Source: Pieris napi
Taxonomy: Eukaryota; Arthropoda; Insecta; Lepidoptera; Pieridae
Assembly: GCF_905475465.1 (NCBI RefSeq)
Contig: NC_062240.1
Coordinates: 5,471,001-5,535,000, forward strand
Reading direction: 5' to 3'
Length of the DNA: 64,000 bases
The first letter of the stretch is position 1. Each line of letters begins with the position of its first letter. Position numbers and translations under genes: made by a program. Under the pieces are notes generated by a model. It saw nothing but the letters and a program-made list of their open reading frames with translations, was not told the DNA's origin and ran no database searches. This document shows, piece after piece, positions 23,046 to 33,574 of the stretch.

Positions 23046-23605
23046 AAAAGGTTCAATCACCGTTAAAATGAAACATTATCCCTAAATAACTACATATTAA
23101 ATTCCGTACAAGGCTGATCAATATGGATCAATGGATGGACTAAGGATTAAGGGAACTATTTGTTTTTGAAGGCGATTAAAATATATTTACAAAGATTAAT
23201 TAAAAATAATAAATGTTAAGCCTTGTGCAATCGCTAGAATCTATGGCGTAAGCAAAAAATCGCAAGAGCTGATAGCAAGGTGGTCATTAAGAGATAATTG
23301 CTGTGATAAGATGACGTCGGATAATGCACAGTTTGCGGATTAACTTTCCTTTATTTACCGCTGCTCTGATTAACTAGATTTTTAAATTTAACCTCTAAAA
23401 CTATAAGCAGCCTATCACGGCTGTGCACGGCTAATGATTGATCTTTTAAAATATTTTGGTACTACTCAGGAATAATGAAGCATTTTAATAGACAAGAATA
23501 AAAATATTTAAATTGAGTAGTTTTTAGAGTTTATTTGTTGACACACAAACACAATTGTTCCTGTTTATTAATTTATGGTGAAAAAGTTCAAAATTTTATT
23601 TACAT
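23046..23605. other. No gene recognised
   Basis: Plain AT-rich DNA with no repeat match found. Confidence 0.4.
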
Positions 23606-23667
23606 GCGTCGGTAGCCTAAGGGTGCGATTCAAAGGTCCTGTTTCAAATTCCGATGTGCACCATATC
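23606..23667 (+). repeat. Weak tRNA-like SINE head
   Basis: GTCGGTAGCCTAAGGGTGCG with TTTCAAATTCCGATGTGCACC follows the A-box/B-box/TGCACC order of the SINE family but box B is mutated. Confidence 0.4.
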
Positions 23668-23915
23668 ATTTTTCTATACAGGTAAAACATGCTCATACGT
23701 TGTACGTCTAACTATATATATAATAAAATTCGTTTTTATCGAAGCTGTGTCATAAGACAACAAGCACTGGACAAGCGTGGTAAACCTTAACGCTTTTATG
23801 GTAAATAAACAGTCGTATTTCTTTGCATTCATACATAAAGGTATATATTTCTCTTTCGACATTATGAACAAAGACAGAGATAAATGAGTAAGTAGGACTA
23901 TTAAGCAATCATAGT

Positions 23916-24110
23916 CTTCTTTCTATGTGCGCATTTAACATTCGCTCGAACGGTGAAGGAAAACATCGTGCTTGCCTTTGACCCAAAAAGTTGATGGCGT
24001 GTGTCAGGTACAGGAGGCTGATCACCTACTTGCCTATAACTTATAAGATTGACAAATGATCATGAAACAGATACAGAGATCCAGACTTAAAAAGATTGTA
24101 GCGCCACTGA
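23916..24110 (+). repeat. SINE, 5'-truncated
   Basis: Begins at CTTTCTATGTGCGCATTTAA and runs through GCTCGAACGGTGAAGGAAAA, AAAAGTTGATGGCGTGTGTC, GGAGGCTGATCACCTACTTG and ATTGACAAATGATCATGAAA to a perfect family end GATTGTAGCGCCACTG. There is a short deletion around GTGCTTGCC. Confidence 0.85.
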
Positions 24111-24339
24111 TTATTTTTATTTTATTACATCGTTAAATTATTTTTGAAATAGTTTCAATGCAATATTTAAACACATGCCGTGTTTGATTCTGATAAAACA
24201 GTGTTCAATAGTCTAAAATATTAAAAGAATTGTAAACAATACTCGTGTTACATCTTTGAACAATATCAGAATAATAAGATCACAATGGGCTAACTAATGG
24301 GGTGGCCAGGGTAAAAAACCATTCTGATTGTATGGGTCA

Positions 24340-24574
24340 TAGGGTTGCCAATTAAAATATACTGTATAATATTAAAATATCTTTAAACAAACAATATTCA
24401 CATACATACATACATCACAATTTCCGATTTTTTGCAACTCTACCAAGTCATCAAAAGCGATGTTATTACGTATTATGTAGATTTTTAAAAGTATAAAAAC
24501 AATTTACTTGTATACATCTAAAAACCTTAAACAATTTACATTTATACAAATAAAAGGACCAATCGACAACCCTA
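24340..24574. mobile_element. Possible MITE with TA target duplication
   Basis: TAGGGTTGCCAATT (24340-24353) and its near-complement AATCGACAACCCTA (24561-24574) bound 235 bp of AT-rich, non-coding DNA. The arms match at 12 of 14 positions. The outer TA on both sides would fit a TA target duplication of Tc1/mariner style. The short arms leave room for chance. Confidence 0.4.
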
Positions 24575-24981
24575 CACATTTAAAACAAATTAAATCGCCT
24601 TGACCTCTATAACAAATGTGTTAAACACTTTATAGGATATAAACAGTGGTCGCTATTGTCCGATAGGAATCTCCCACACAAAGAGCGAGGCGTATCGTGG
24701 TAGCGGGCGCGGTGTGACAAATGTAGCCATCGCGCGCCCACCCAAAGCGACTTTCGTATTATGATACTTATTTTTCAATTACATCGCTTATAAATGTGTT
24801 CCATCAATTCTTCTTTTGGCAACCCTTGGAAGAATTGCCTTTAACCTAGCTGTCATTGGAGTGCTTAAACAGATGCAAAAAACCATGAAGTGGTTGAACA
24901 TCGGAAGTCTAAAACAATTTCTTAGACTGACGAGTGGAACGGATAGTTCAGAGTCAGAAGAAGAGTGTTGAAGCGTATTTT
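24575..24981. other. Non-coding, CpG-rich patch
   Basis: At 24655-24745 a patch (GAGCGAGGCGTATCGTGG, GCGGGCGCGGTGTG, CATCGCGCGCCCACCC) stands out from its AT-rich flanks and may be regulatory. Confidence 0.3.
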
Positions 24982-25275
24982 GAAGTTATTATTTTGGCGC
25001 GTTAGGGCAAAATGATGAGAGTAAATTTTTACGATGCGCGCGCATACCGTCACAAAAAACCGACACCCTGAAGTTAGCTATAGTTAACATTTTAGTTTTT
25101 TTGAAGTTTTCTTTTGGCGCGTTAGGGAAAAATGATGAGAGTAATTTTTTCTATTGTTAGTGTAGTTTTTTCTACAAACGTAGAATAAGGAGAAAGATTA
25201 AATTTTTGAAAGGACTTTTATCTTGTTACGCCAAAGAAGTATAACTTCTAACGCGTGTACATAAGTACACACACA
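24982..25275 (+). mobile_element. Helentron-type family A variant, internally duplicated
   Basis: GAAGTTATTATTTTGGCGCG starts the element. A second start-like block, GAAGTTTTCTTTTGGCGCG, occurs about 115 bp inside it, each followed by TTAGGG-AAAATGATGAGAG. It ends with GCCAAAGAAGTATAACTTCT, AACGCGTGTACATAAGTAC and ACACAC. Its body differs from the 9.8 kb type, marking a subfamily. Confidence 0.65.
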
Positions 25276-25660
25276 TTGACTGTTTAGTAGGATACGCAAA
25301 TGACGTTTCTATTGAAACTAAACAGTCTTAAAAAAGAAAATGTAAGTCTTGTTAAGCGACAATAATCTGTTTTATTCAATAGGACTTCCAAGTATTAACT
25401 AACACGGGAGCATCTGTATCGTCAGTCACGAATCTTGTTTAAAGTAATAGTATCGCGTCGCGATAGTGCTCGGCCATTTTTCTTCCACACAACAAAGGAT
25501 GTAATCGGCCGTGTATGCGACCCCCGGGTTTGTGGGATATGCCATGAGGTTACAGCGGTTTGATGCTTGCTTTATAATTCATTTCAAATCGTATTGGACA
25601 TACGGGACGCATTCTGAGTGTTCAGCCTCAAGTCTGAATCTATCACGTACATTTCATACA
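25276..25660. other. Spacer between two inverted element copies
   Basis: Holds a CpG-richer spot (TATCGCGTCGCGATAG near 25450). No gene is visible. The flanking subfamily copies face each other. Confidence 0.35.
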
Positions 25661-25858
25661 CGTGTCCTTTTTTGGCGTAACAAGATAAAAATCATTTCAA
25701 AAATTTTATTCTACATTTGTAGAAAAAACGACACACAATAGAAAAAACTAAAATGTTGACTATAGCTAACTTCAGGGTGTTGGTTTTTCGTGACGTGTTT
25801 CGCGCATCGTAAAAATTTACGCTCATAATTTTTCCCTAACGCGCCAAAATAAGTATAA
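25661..25858 (-). mobile_element. Helentron-type family A variant, partial
   Basis: Minus-strand copy of the subfamily at 24982. It shares GTTAGCTATAGTCAACATTT, TTTTTTCTACAAATGTAGAA and ATCTTGTTACGCC, and the start GGCGCGTTAGGGAAAAATTA. The 3' tip is missing or displaced. Confidence 0.6.
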
Positions 25859-26152
25859 ATGAAAGCATATATAGCACATATAGAAGCGATATCAAATCGC
25901 TATCACCTGTACCTTGCACCGGGGTCATAGTGGGCGACGCGTCACCTCCGCCCTCTATCGGCGTTAAATGATTCACGCTGCGATACCTCCAGTTATCATT
26001 TATTCTAAATTCATTACCGAACAGTTGACACATACATAGATTACTGCGCACAATGATATCATTCGTAACTTGAGGATCGTTTTGTTGTATCTTGGATTTA
26101 TACAACAGAAAACTTATACATATTATATGTTAGCTAAAGAAAAAATTAAAAA
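25859..26152. other. Unassigned sequence beside element ends
   Basis: An 89-codon minus-strand frame with no known motif spans 25836-26105. GCGATATCAAATCGCTATC forms a short inverted repeat. It may be inner sequence of a longer element bounded by the partial ends on both sides. Confidence 0.3.
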
Positions 26153-26205
26153 AAAAGTGCGTGCGTACAAAGTACACATGTCAGAAGTGAAACTTCTTTG
26201 GCTAA
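26153..26205 (-). mobile_element. Family A 3'-end fragment
   Basis: After an A run, GTGCGTGCGTACAAAGTAC then CAGAAGTGAAACTTCTTTGG reproduces the tip-plus-palindrome end of family A in minus orientation. Confidence 0.55.
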
Positions 26206-27104
26206 ATAATTTTTAAGTCTTGTTCATATTTAACTAATCTAAAACTTTAGATTTCTGAGACGAGGGAGGGAAAAAGGAAGATATGTTAGGAATTTAATTG
26301 TCATTAAAATATTAAAGTGTTGAAAATTAATACGAATTATAAATTTAATTTACTTCTTCGATAATAAAAACACGTGGGATTTAATTTATAATTCGTCATT
26401 TGAGATTTCGATAAATTATTTAGCATAAAATATAAAATACTAATATTTCATCAATTCTCTCTCTTTACGAAATTTTAATTGAAATAATAGTATTTCTATA
26501 AGGTAATTCGCCCTTCTCCCCCTCGCAATCGCTCTCTCCCTTTTCTTCGACAAAAACGCTGCACATCTTTGTGACGCTAATATTATTATTACTGAATTTC
26601 ATCCGTAAAAATTTTACCCTCACATCTCCAACATCTCCAAATTACGCTTAATACATTCTTTGAAAGTCTTATTAATTCCATGTAACATGATATTTTGACA
26701 CGGACATAAAAGCTCAGTGTTTGAGTTCGGAAGCATTTTGGCAAAAAAAAATGTTAAATTAAAAACGGGTTCGAGCTTAACCCTACAATCTGAAGATAAC
26801 CATCTCACACGGCGCACGACACGACTCGTTTTATGCATTTTAATTTATATCTCAATAAATATGTTGAATTAATCGCATACGAATATTTTAATAGGTTATA
26901 ATGGGATTAGATGTGGTAATTTTGCGGGGTCTGGCTAAACCCGTGAGCTTTGGAGGAAAGACGAAATAGGCTATTAGAGCGGATACATTTCTAGTGATTT
27001 TAAAATGCCCTAACCATTAATAAGTTACTTGTATAGTTGCCCCTGTACTGGTACTACAATAGCGAATTCAAAGGCCAATTAGCCTATTTAGATGACGTTA
27101 TAGT
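26206..27104. other. No gene recognised
   Basis: A pyrimidine-rich spot at 26510-26550 (CTTCTCCCCCTCGC) is the only compositional feature. The short minus-strand frame at 26620-26838 has no motif. Confidence 0.4.
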
Positions 27105-27150
27105 TGCCTGGAAGATATTGTTTAGTAGCAATACGGCCCGTTGGATTATT
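27105..27150 (+). repeat. GATCGCT-hairpin repeat, decayed
   Basis: GTTGCCTGGAAGATATTG, TTTAGTAGCAATACGGCCCG and TTGGATTATT follow the family order with several changes. Confidence 0.45.
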
Positions 27151-27165
27151 AAATTAATAACTATT

Positions 27166-27390
27166 CAGTGGTGCTACAACCCTATTTAGGTCTAGGCTTC
27201 AGAGTGCATCAGTTTTTGGTAATTTTTATTTCACAGACGAGATAATCAGCCTTCTGTTTGAGACATGCCGGTTTCCTCACGATATTTGCCTTCACCGTAC
27301 GAGCGAGTGTTAACTGTTAGATGCGCACATAAATAGGTCCATTGGTGCATTGGGTATCGAACCTACGATCACATGGATGAGAGTTGCACG
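27166..27390 (-). repeat. tRNA-derived SINE, diverged
   Basis: Minus strand: head fragment CGTGCAACTCTCATCCATG, box B GGTTCGATACCCAATG, CACCAATGGACC, TGTGCGCATCTAACAG, GGTGAAGGCAAATATCGTGA, GGAAACCGGCATGTC, GGCTGATTATCTCGTC, end GTTGTAGCACCACTG. Confidence 0.8.
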
Positions 27391-27414
27391 TCTATACGAC
27401 GATTTATGTGCAAA

Positions 27415-27556
27415 AAGAATCCTTTAAGAAAAGAGCGTACCAATTTTTCAAAGGCTGGCAACGCACTCGCAAGCCTTCTGGCATTGAGAGTTTCCATCGC
27501 AGTGGTATCACTTAACATCAAGTGAGACTTTTCTACGTTTTCCCCCTGTTCTATAA
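27415..27556 (+). mobile_element. LINE 3' tail
   Basis: TCCTTTAAGAAAAGAGCGTA, CCAATTTTTCAAAGGCTGGC, AACGCACTCGCAAGCCTTC, TGGCATTGAGAG and TATCACTTAACATCAAGTGA, then an A-rich end. Same family as 2020-2366, truncated to the last 140 bp. Confidence 0.75.
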
Positions 27557-28203
27557 AAAATTCATTATTATATATTTTTCTATAGAACAGTGAATCAAAT
27601 TATTAATAAACACAGAGTCTATATTTTCTAAATGAAGAGGGAGGGTTTAATTCTCAAGGCAATTTGTGTCCTAGATTGAGTATCTGTCGTAGGGTTCAAG
27701 GAAGGCTGGGTTGAAAGCGATCGAGCGACCAATTTCGCAAAAACTACACAACGCGATACGTTGTACAGATCTTTGATATGGTTAAGTAGCGTTAGCAGAA
27801 AAAAAATATTACGCATTTTAAATTTAAATCTAAGTCATGCATATTTTCCTTATAATCTGCTATTTTATATGAATTTATTACATTAGAAAAACGAATTGTT
27901 TTTATTGTTAATATGTAGTAATTAGCATTTAGATGAATATATCAAAAAGATTACACATTTAAAAAATACTAATCAAATTCTAGATAACAATCTTGCTACG
28001 AAACACCTAATTAATCTCGTGGTGTGATTTTTTTGCTGCCACTGCACACACGGTATCATACAATCTAATATTATTCTGGGAACAGCCTTAATAAGTCACT
28101 ACAGAATGTTATCTATTCCATTTTATCAGTGGAGCTGATAACGATCTCCATCCAATTAGCCCCACAATGCAATATGAACCGTCTCAGTTATGACGGAGTC
28201 GAA
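27557..28203. other. No gene recognised
   Basis: AT-rich. The minus-strand frame at 27628-27816 carries no known motif. Confidence 0.4.
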
Positions 28204-28405
28204 TTTAGGCCTTGTATAGACATGGTTTGTGGCCTTTTGGCCTCAAATATCAGTTTACTTGTTTATAGGCAAGTAGTGTTTCTAACATATGCCGGTTTTG
28301 TTAGTTTTCTTGCGATGTTTTCCTTAACAGTATAGGATTAAGTTGAAAAATCAAGAGTATAGGCAGGATTCGAACCCAATAGAATCGTAAACAGAGCGAT
28401 TAACT
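28204..28405 (-). repeat. Very degenerate SINE
   Basis: GGCAGGATTCGAACCCAATA matches a minus-strand box B. Upstream, TTTTCTTGCGATGTTTTCCT and CTTTTGGCCTCAAATATCAG match the SINE middle and end. Confidence 0.45.
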
Positions 28406-28814
28406 TAGGTTCAAGAAAATTTTTGTTTGTGAAAGCTCGCCTAGAGGCACGCTGGAAGCTTTATTACACCGTTCCTAGATGTTCCTAGATGTAGACCGCT
28501 TTTTAGTTCACCTAATTACATCAAAAACTGTCACGCATACAATATACAATGTTAATATGAATTAAAGTATCACGTAATAAAGACATAAAAACGGTCGCTT
28601 ATAAACATTTTAACTTACCAATAGTTAAAAACACCGGTGTGACGTGGAGTCAAATTTTTTAGATCAAATATATGACGTCTATAGACAATTATCTGTGTAT
28701 CTATGTTAATCGTAAAACTGTCATCTGTCGTTATAAATAATGTGTCGCAAAATATCTTACAATTAAAAGTCGTATGTCTCCCAAGCAAGGCCCCCTGATC
28801 GGTCAAATCGCAAC
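28406..28814. other. No gene recognised
   Basis: GTTCCTAGAT occurs as a small tandem pair at about 28473. Nothing else is notable. Confidence 0.4.
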
Positions 28815-29013
28815 ATATGTTGCTAAGCGCAAAACTCGATGACGGCTAGACCAATTCGACTAATGTTTTTAATTTATTCCTTGTTTTTATTGAGAGAAAT
28901 ATCTAAATCCCCAAGTCTTTGGGGTACCATAGCAAAATGTTCCATATGTTATAGCTACGGAAAAGGTATCTAGGCCGAGTAAATCATATTAAGGCGAAAC
29001 GAAGTTCGCGGAG
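28815..29013 (+). mobile_element. Degenerate Helitron-like element
   Basis: GCAAAACTCGATGACGGCTA and GACCAATTCGACTAATGTTT resemble the 5' part of lepidopteran Helitrons. The 3' part has a GCGAA...TTCGC stem and GGAGTAGT where CAGCTAGT is expected. The terminal CTAG is lost. Confidence 0.5.
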
Positions 29014-29096
29014 TAGTATATAATCAATTAATAAAAAAATATATATATATTTTAATAGGTATATTGTTTATTTGTTTATTAGAAAATTACTAAAAC

Positions 29097-29455
29097 AAAA
29101 AGCGTGGGTTGCTCTATAGACGAAAAATTTGGCACAGAGCGCCCCATGCTTTTTCACAATAATACCAGTATTTTTTGTTCATTACCATTTTCAGCCTAAA
29201 TTAGGAATTATTTTTCACTTTTTAGTTCTATGTGTTAAAAGCGTGTTTTTTAGTTTTTTTTAACTATTATTTATTTTTTAGTTAAATTTTTTTTATTTAT
29301 TTTTTTCGGATTATTGCATTGTCATCGATTTTTGACAGATTTTTGACAGCGCAAAATTTGAATAAAATCTGTGCGTTTAAAGTGGGTCAAAATCGAGTCC
29401 GAAGGAGTCGGTTACATACATACATACATACAGGTGAAGCCAATATAAAGCGTGT
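29097..29455. repeat. Probable dispersed repeat with AAAGCGTG ends
   Basis: Opens with AAAAAGCGTGGGTTGC and closes with ATATAAAGCGTGTAAAA. In between are T-rich runs, TTTTTGACAGATTTTTGACA and a (CATA)n run. I recognise it as a repeat of lepidopteran type but cannot name its class. Confidence 0.4.
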
Positions 29456-29970
29456 AAAAATAATTATTTGATTATGTACTTTTTGCTTTTGTAACTTAAT
29501 ATTGAAGCAAGTACCTAGCCCTAAAAATGCCAGTGAGTTAGTTAAATGATAATTTGCCGCCGGAGCTGCAATCAGCCCACATGTGAGTTTCACTATCACA
29601 GGCAACTTTCATAAGATCCAATGAAACGGGTTGTTTTATCTCTACATTCTACTAATAAATTCTCTCTGATAAGATAAGAGTACTCTCAGTTTCGATAGAA
29701 TTTTTTAGATTTTGCTTATCAAAAATCAACAATATTGTCAAGTCCAGTCGAGTAATGTTCGAATTAAAAATTTAACTAGATTTATAAGAATGGTACCTAC
29801 AATTATTATCCCATCATCCCACATCGTCAATTGGTGTGTAGTATCTTGTGTTTGTCCTTATTTTGAGCCCAAAAAAATATATTTTTAATGCTCAGTAAAG
29901 AATTCAGAGGGTTCCTATATTTTTAACAGCTATATCCGTTCTAATATTAAATTTACATAATACATTAAGA
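29456..29970. other. No gene recognised
   Basis: Short minus-strand frame only. AT-rich. Confidence 0.4.
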
Positions 29971-30130
29971 CCATCTTGGAGGGGACGATAGAAGGCAGGA
30001 GAGAACGAGGAAGACCGAGAATAGGTTACATAGACCAGATCAAGGAAAAAGCTGAGGTCTTGACATACCAGGAGGTCAAGACACTGACGCAGAACTTCTT
30101 CTTGAAAGACAAGAGAGCCCGGCTCTGAAA
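29971..30130 (+). pseudogene. LINE ORF C-terminal remnant
   Basis: Reads T-I-L-E-G then EGRRERGRPRIGYIDQIKEK, LTYQEVKTLTQNF and a stop at 30126. The G-R-x-R-G-R-P-R and Y-x-D-Q-I pattern is characteristic of the last 50 residues of lepidopteran endonuclease-reverse transcriptases. The frame is open over this stretch, so decay is limited, but nothing of the RT domain is present upstream. Confidence 0.7.
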
Positions 30131-30667
30131 TTTTAAGAAGAAGAGAATACATTATCCTTGAGGAAACAACACAAACTTATTTATTTATTGATTGCTTGAA
30201 GATATGGAGGATATAAAGAGGAGCATGGTTTGATAGTTACATCTCCTTACTCCTTATATTGCAAAAAAGGTGATTAAAATGCGTGTCGAAAACTAAAATT
30301 TAAAGGCATTGTCAATAATTATCCTATAAGACTTTATGGAAGATCAATGCAAAACCAAATCATTTTTCAATTTTCAGATTGGTCTATAGACGAAGTAGGC
30401 TTAAAAATTTATAAAAAAAGATATGCTTAGAATTGTATACCTATTTTGGTTGAAAATGAAAACATAATCTGTACAACTAATGTTTACAAATTCTAATGGC
30501 ATATTGAACTTATCAAACGTTGGTAGAGGTGTGAAGGCTGCTGAAAAACGTTGAGTTGCACATTTTGTCAAATCTAAAGATATTTTAATGGACGATTAGA
30601 ACATTGCTTTACTAACTACTCTTAAAGGGTTTAACATTTCCTTAAAAACAGAGAAGAAAGAAAAGAA
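30131..30667. other. No gene recognised
   Basis: AT-rich spacer between two LINE remnants. Confidence 0.4.
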
Positions 30668-30985
30668 TAGGAAAATGTGGTGTTGAGGCGGATGCTGAGA
30701 ATTCCCTGGACAGCTAAAAAAACAAACGTGTCTATATTAAGACGGTTACAGGTTCAAAATCGTCTTTCGACAGTTTGTTTACAACGCATCCTAAAATTAG
30801 ACATTAGACACGCAGAGATCTAGAACGTTTAGAAAAACTTATTGTGTCTGGCATAGTGGGGGGCACCAGACCTCGAGGCCAATCCCTACTCGCTGGAACA
30901 AGTAAAGGGCCTTACAGGTCTTACCATCACACAGGCGCAGAGGCTTACCGAAGAACAAAGAAGAAAGGGTTTAAATTTTTTAACC
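30668..30985 (+). pseudogene. LINE ORF C-terminal region, decayed
   Basis: In one frame: RRMLRIPWTAKKTNVSILRR, LQVQNRLSTVCLQRILKLDI, then after stops and a frame shift a GLTITQAQRLTEEQRRKG block. W-R-R-M-L-[RK]-I-x-W and N-x-S-I-L are hallmarks of the region after the RT thumb. Internal stops and shifts make it a pseudogene. It is a different family from 29971-30130. Confidence 0.7.
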
Positions 30986-32604
30986 TCCCGCGCTCTGGTA
31001 CCGGATAAGCTATCTATTGATCGTATCACATCACCGATAAAGATGGTATCAGCAAAACTCATTCCGTTCGCATTGTGCCGTTTACTATTGTATTTGATGA
31101 TTCATTCAGTTATAATTAAATTATATTATTATATTGCCTAGTTTTGCATGGCACGAAATAAAACGTTTTGTGTAACACAAAATACATTGTGAAGTCAAAA
31201 TAAATGTAAGCATACATGGGTAGATTTTTTTTTTTGTTGTTTTTTTTATTTCAGTAAGACTTGCTTGAATTATAATTTACAAGATTCGTTGAAATTTCGT
31301 GCCTTTAGGTTACTTGAAATGTTTCAACAATAAACGAATAAAAATGACAACCATCCAATAAAATATCACCGTATATACTAAACTGGTAGATTTTTTTCTA
31401 AATAAAAATAGTACTGGCAACAACTAAGTCTCGTAATTTGGTTAAACAAAGCGTTAATTTTCCTTATTCATTATCTTTGTATTGGTGCTTGACCTTATTT
31501 ACTCATGGCACAGCGATCCAAAGTGAACCTTGCTAAAGCTACAAAGCTAAATAACGCCACCTTTGCCGCGAGCTACCACTAATCAGGCAGTTGGAGCTTA
31601 GGTTTCTCTTCACAACATCTTGGCAGTGATAACTGGCCCAGTTGACGTGTCGAGGGCCGGCCGGTACACGAAAAACGCTTTTAAACACTCCAATCTTCTC
31701 TCACTCCTCCATGATGACCAGTCCAACGGATTCTTTGGCCTTATCAAGCCAGCCTCGTTCATAACCAAAGCGCTAATTTCATGATTCTCCCTGTCTATCG
31801 TCATTCAAAGACCAAATGAAATTTATCAATAAATTCCTTTCCACATTCCTAACGATAAGATCCAATCGCTTTGAATAAATTAACATTAAATGTGAATGTA
31901 TTAGAAGCTTAATTAAACATGACTACAACGTATACTAACATTATTTACAAACTGATGCTCACGCGTTGGTTATTGGGTTTATAGAACTTCGAAAGATCAG
32001 AATAGCTTCATGGTTACAATAATAATTAAATCATTGGTAGGTGTGACAGCTGATACGATCTTTGATTGGAAGAATTTCCGTATCACGAACGTGAGAATGT
32101 TCAATGTATAGATGAAAATTATCGCTTTATCGCATAGAATACTTAAAAACCTACAAATACTGATCATTTTCCGGGCAAAAAATGACCATAAAGATTTGTG
32201 CAAAAGTGCAAACTTATAATACATTACAAAATTAAAATAATTAATAAAAAGAACATTAAAACAAATTTAAAAAGTTTGGTACCTGGGGCAGTGTACCTTT
32301 AACACTGGCAGCGTTTTCTCGCTGTATGATCATATTATTATCTTCTCTTCTTCCATATGATTGTCAAAATGAAAAAATATGACAATATGCGGAAAAAAAA
32401 AATCCTTATTGAATTTCAATTCTTTATTTAATCGGACCATAAATGAACGTTAACGAATAATATTTATTTATTAATAAAACGATAAATACAGCCTTGAATA
32501 TACAGATATCTTATTTATTTAGTATAATCCTGTTGGTTTGATTTCTTGTATCCTTATTACCACACAATACTTTAAATTGATATATAGATAGAATCTCTGA
32601 ACAT
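30986..32604. other. No gene recognised
   Basis: A T-rich run at 31226-31252 and small frames on the minus strand without motifs. No repeat match. Confidence 0.4.
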
Positions 32605-32850
32605 CAGCTATGCAATGGTTGCCAGTTGACAGGTCTATAAAACGCCGAAAGTGGAAGTGGGTAGGCTATACGCTCCGAAGGGATCCAAATCACATTGCCA
32701 AGTTAGAACTCGGCTTGAATTCTCAAAAAAATGTGGCTGTCAGGTCGAAGCATCATTGCAGAGGCGGAGGAAATTATGAGAGCCTCCCAGAACCGATCAG
32801 GCTGGTTTTGGCTACGCTGGATGACCTCTGCCTCAACTGGGGGACATAGG
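32605..32850 (+). pseudogene. LINE ORF C-terminal region, frameshifted
   Basis: QWLPVDRSIKRRKWKWVGYT and LRRDPNHIAKLELGL give the post-RT R-[KR]-W-K-W-[VI]-G-x-T-L-R motif. After a shift another frame gives EAEEIMRASQNRSGW. The first frame resumes with LDDLCLNWGT and stop. Third LINE type within 3 kb. Confidence 0.7.
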
Positions 32851-33402
32851 ATTTTAATAATCACTCTAATTTGCGCATTTTAAAATACACTTTAATACAA
32901 AAAATAAAGCCAAATCTCAAACACTCAAAGCAACTTTATTTTATAGAGTAAAAGATTCATATAAATATAGCTATCGTAATAAATAAATTAGCTTTTAAAT
33001 GAACCCCTAAAGCTTAACATAAAACAAAAGAAAACCTGTACAAAACAGACATAATTATTTGTCGCGTCGCCACATTAAGAATCCATTAGTTCGATATTAT
33101 TAATTCGTTATCATTCGGCTTCGCTTATCAATTTGAGTACACCTTGATTTATGCCGGGATATTTTATCTTTGGTAGATGTAGGTGGCGCCACGCGTATCA
33201 CTTTCTTTACGAATTTGAAGTTTGATATGGAATTCAAAGATGGCGGCGGCTTCTGTTATTTGGGAAGCTTTTAGTTTATTATCAAATTTGATAACGTTGT
33301 AGCGCAACGCTTAATTCTAAAGTAAATAATACGTTTTATTAATTAATTAATATAAAAAAAGTACAACCCTTGGTCTTAGCCTTAGTTTCAGAAAACTACA
33401 AA
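32851..33402. other. Non-coding with CTCF-like and YY1-like motifs
   Basis: Apart from the motif pair at 33181-33247 no gene or repeat is visible. Confidence 0.35.
33181..33247 (+). promoter_or_regulatory. CTCF-like and YY1/PHO-like motif pair
   Basis: AGGTGGCGCC at 33181-33190 equals the core of the insect CTCF motif, and AAGATGGCGGC at 33237-33247 equals the extended YY1/Pleiohomeotic consensus. They are 46 bp apart in GC-richer local sequence. A boundary or promoter-proximal element is possible. Binding is inference. Confidence 0.3.
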
Positions 33403-33574
33403 TGCAGATATTTGTTTCGTGATCATAGTCTGTACCTGAAACACCGTTGACTTTTTGGACTTTTTCAATATATTTTTAAATGCGCACATAGACAGAAGTG
33501 CATTGGTGCACAACTGGGATTCGAACCTATGACCTCAGAGTCGCACGATCAATTCACTCCGCCAACACTGCTCC
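33403..33574 (-). repeat. SINE with internal deletion
   Basis: Minus strand: GGAGCAGTGTTGGCGGAGTG, box B GGTTCGAATCCCAGTTG, CACCAATGCACTTCTGTC, TATGTGCGCATTT, then a jump to AAAAAGTCCAAAAAGTCAAC, CGGTGTTTCAGGTACAG and GATCACGAAACAAATATC. Confidence 0.75.

Noticed and set aside
23668..23690. Third plus-strand juxtaposed splice motif (CTATACAG|GTAAAAC)
   Set aside because: Weak 5' splice site and broken pyrimidine tract, adjacent to a SINE remnant.
25836..26105. 89-codon minus-strand frame near element ends
   Set aside because: No recognisable domain; more likely element interior than host coding sequence.
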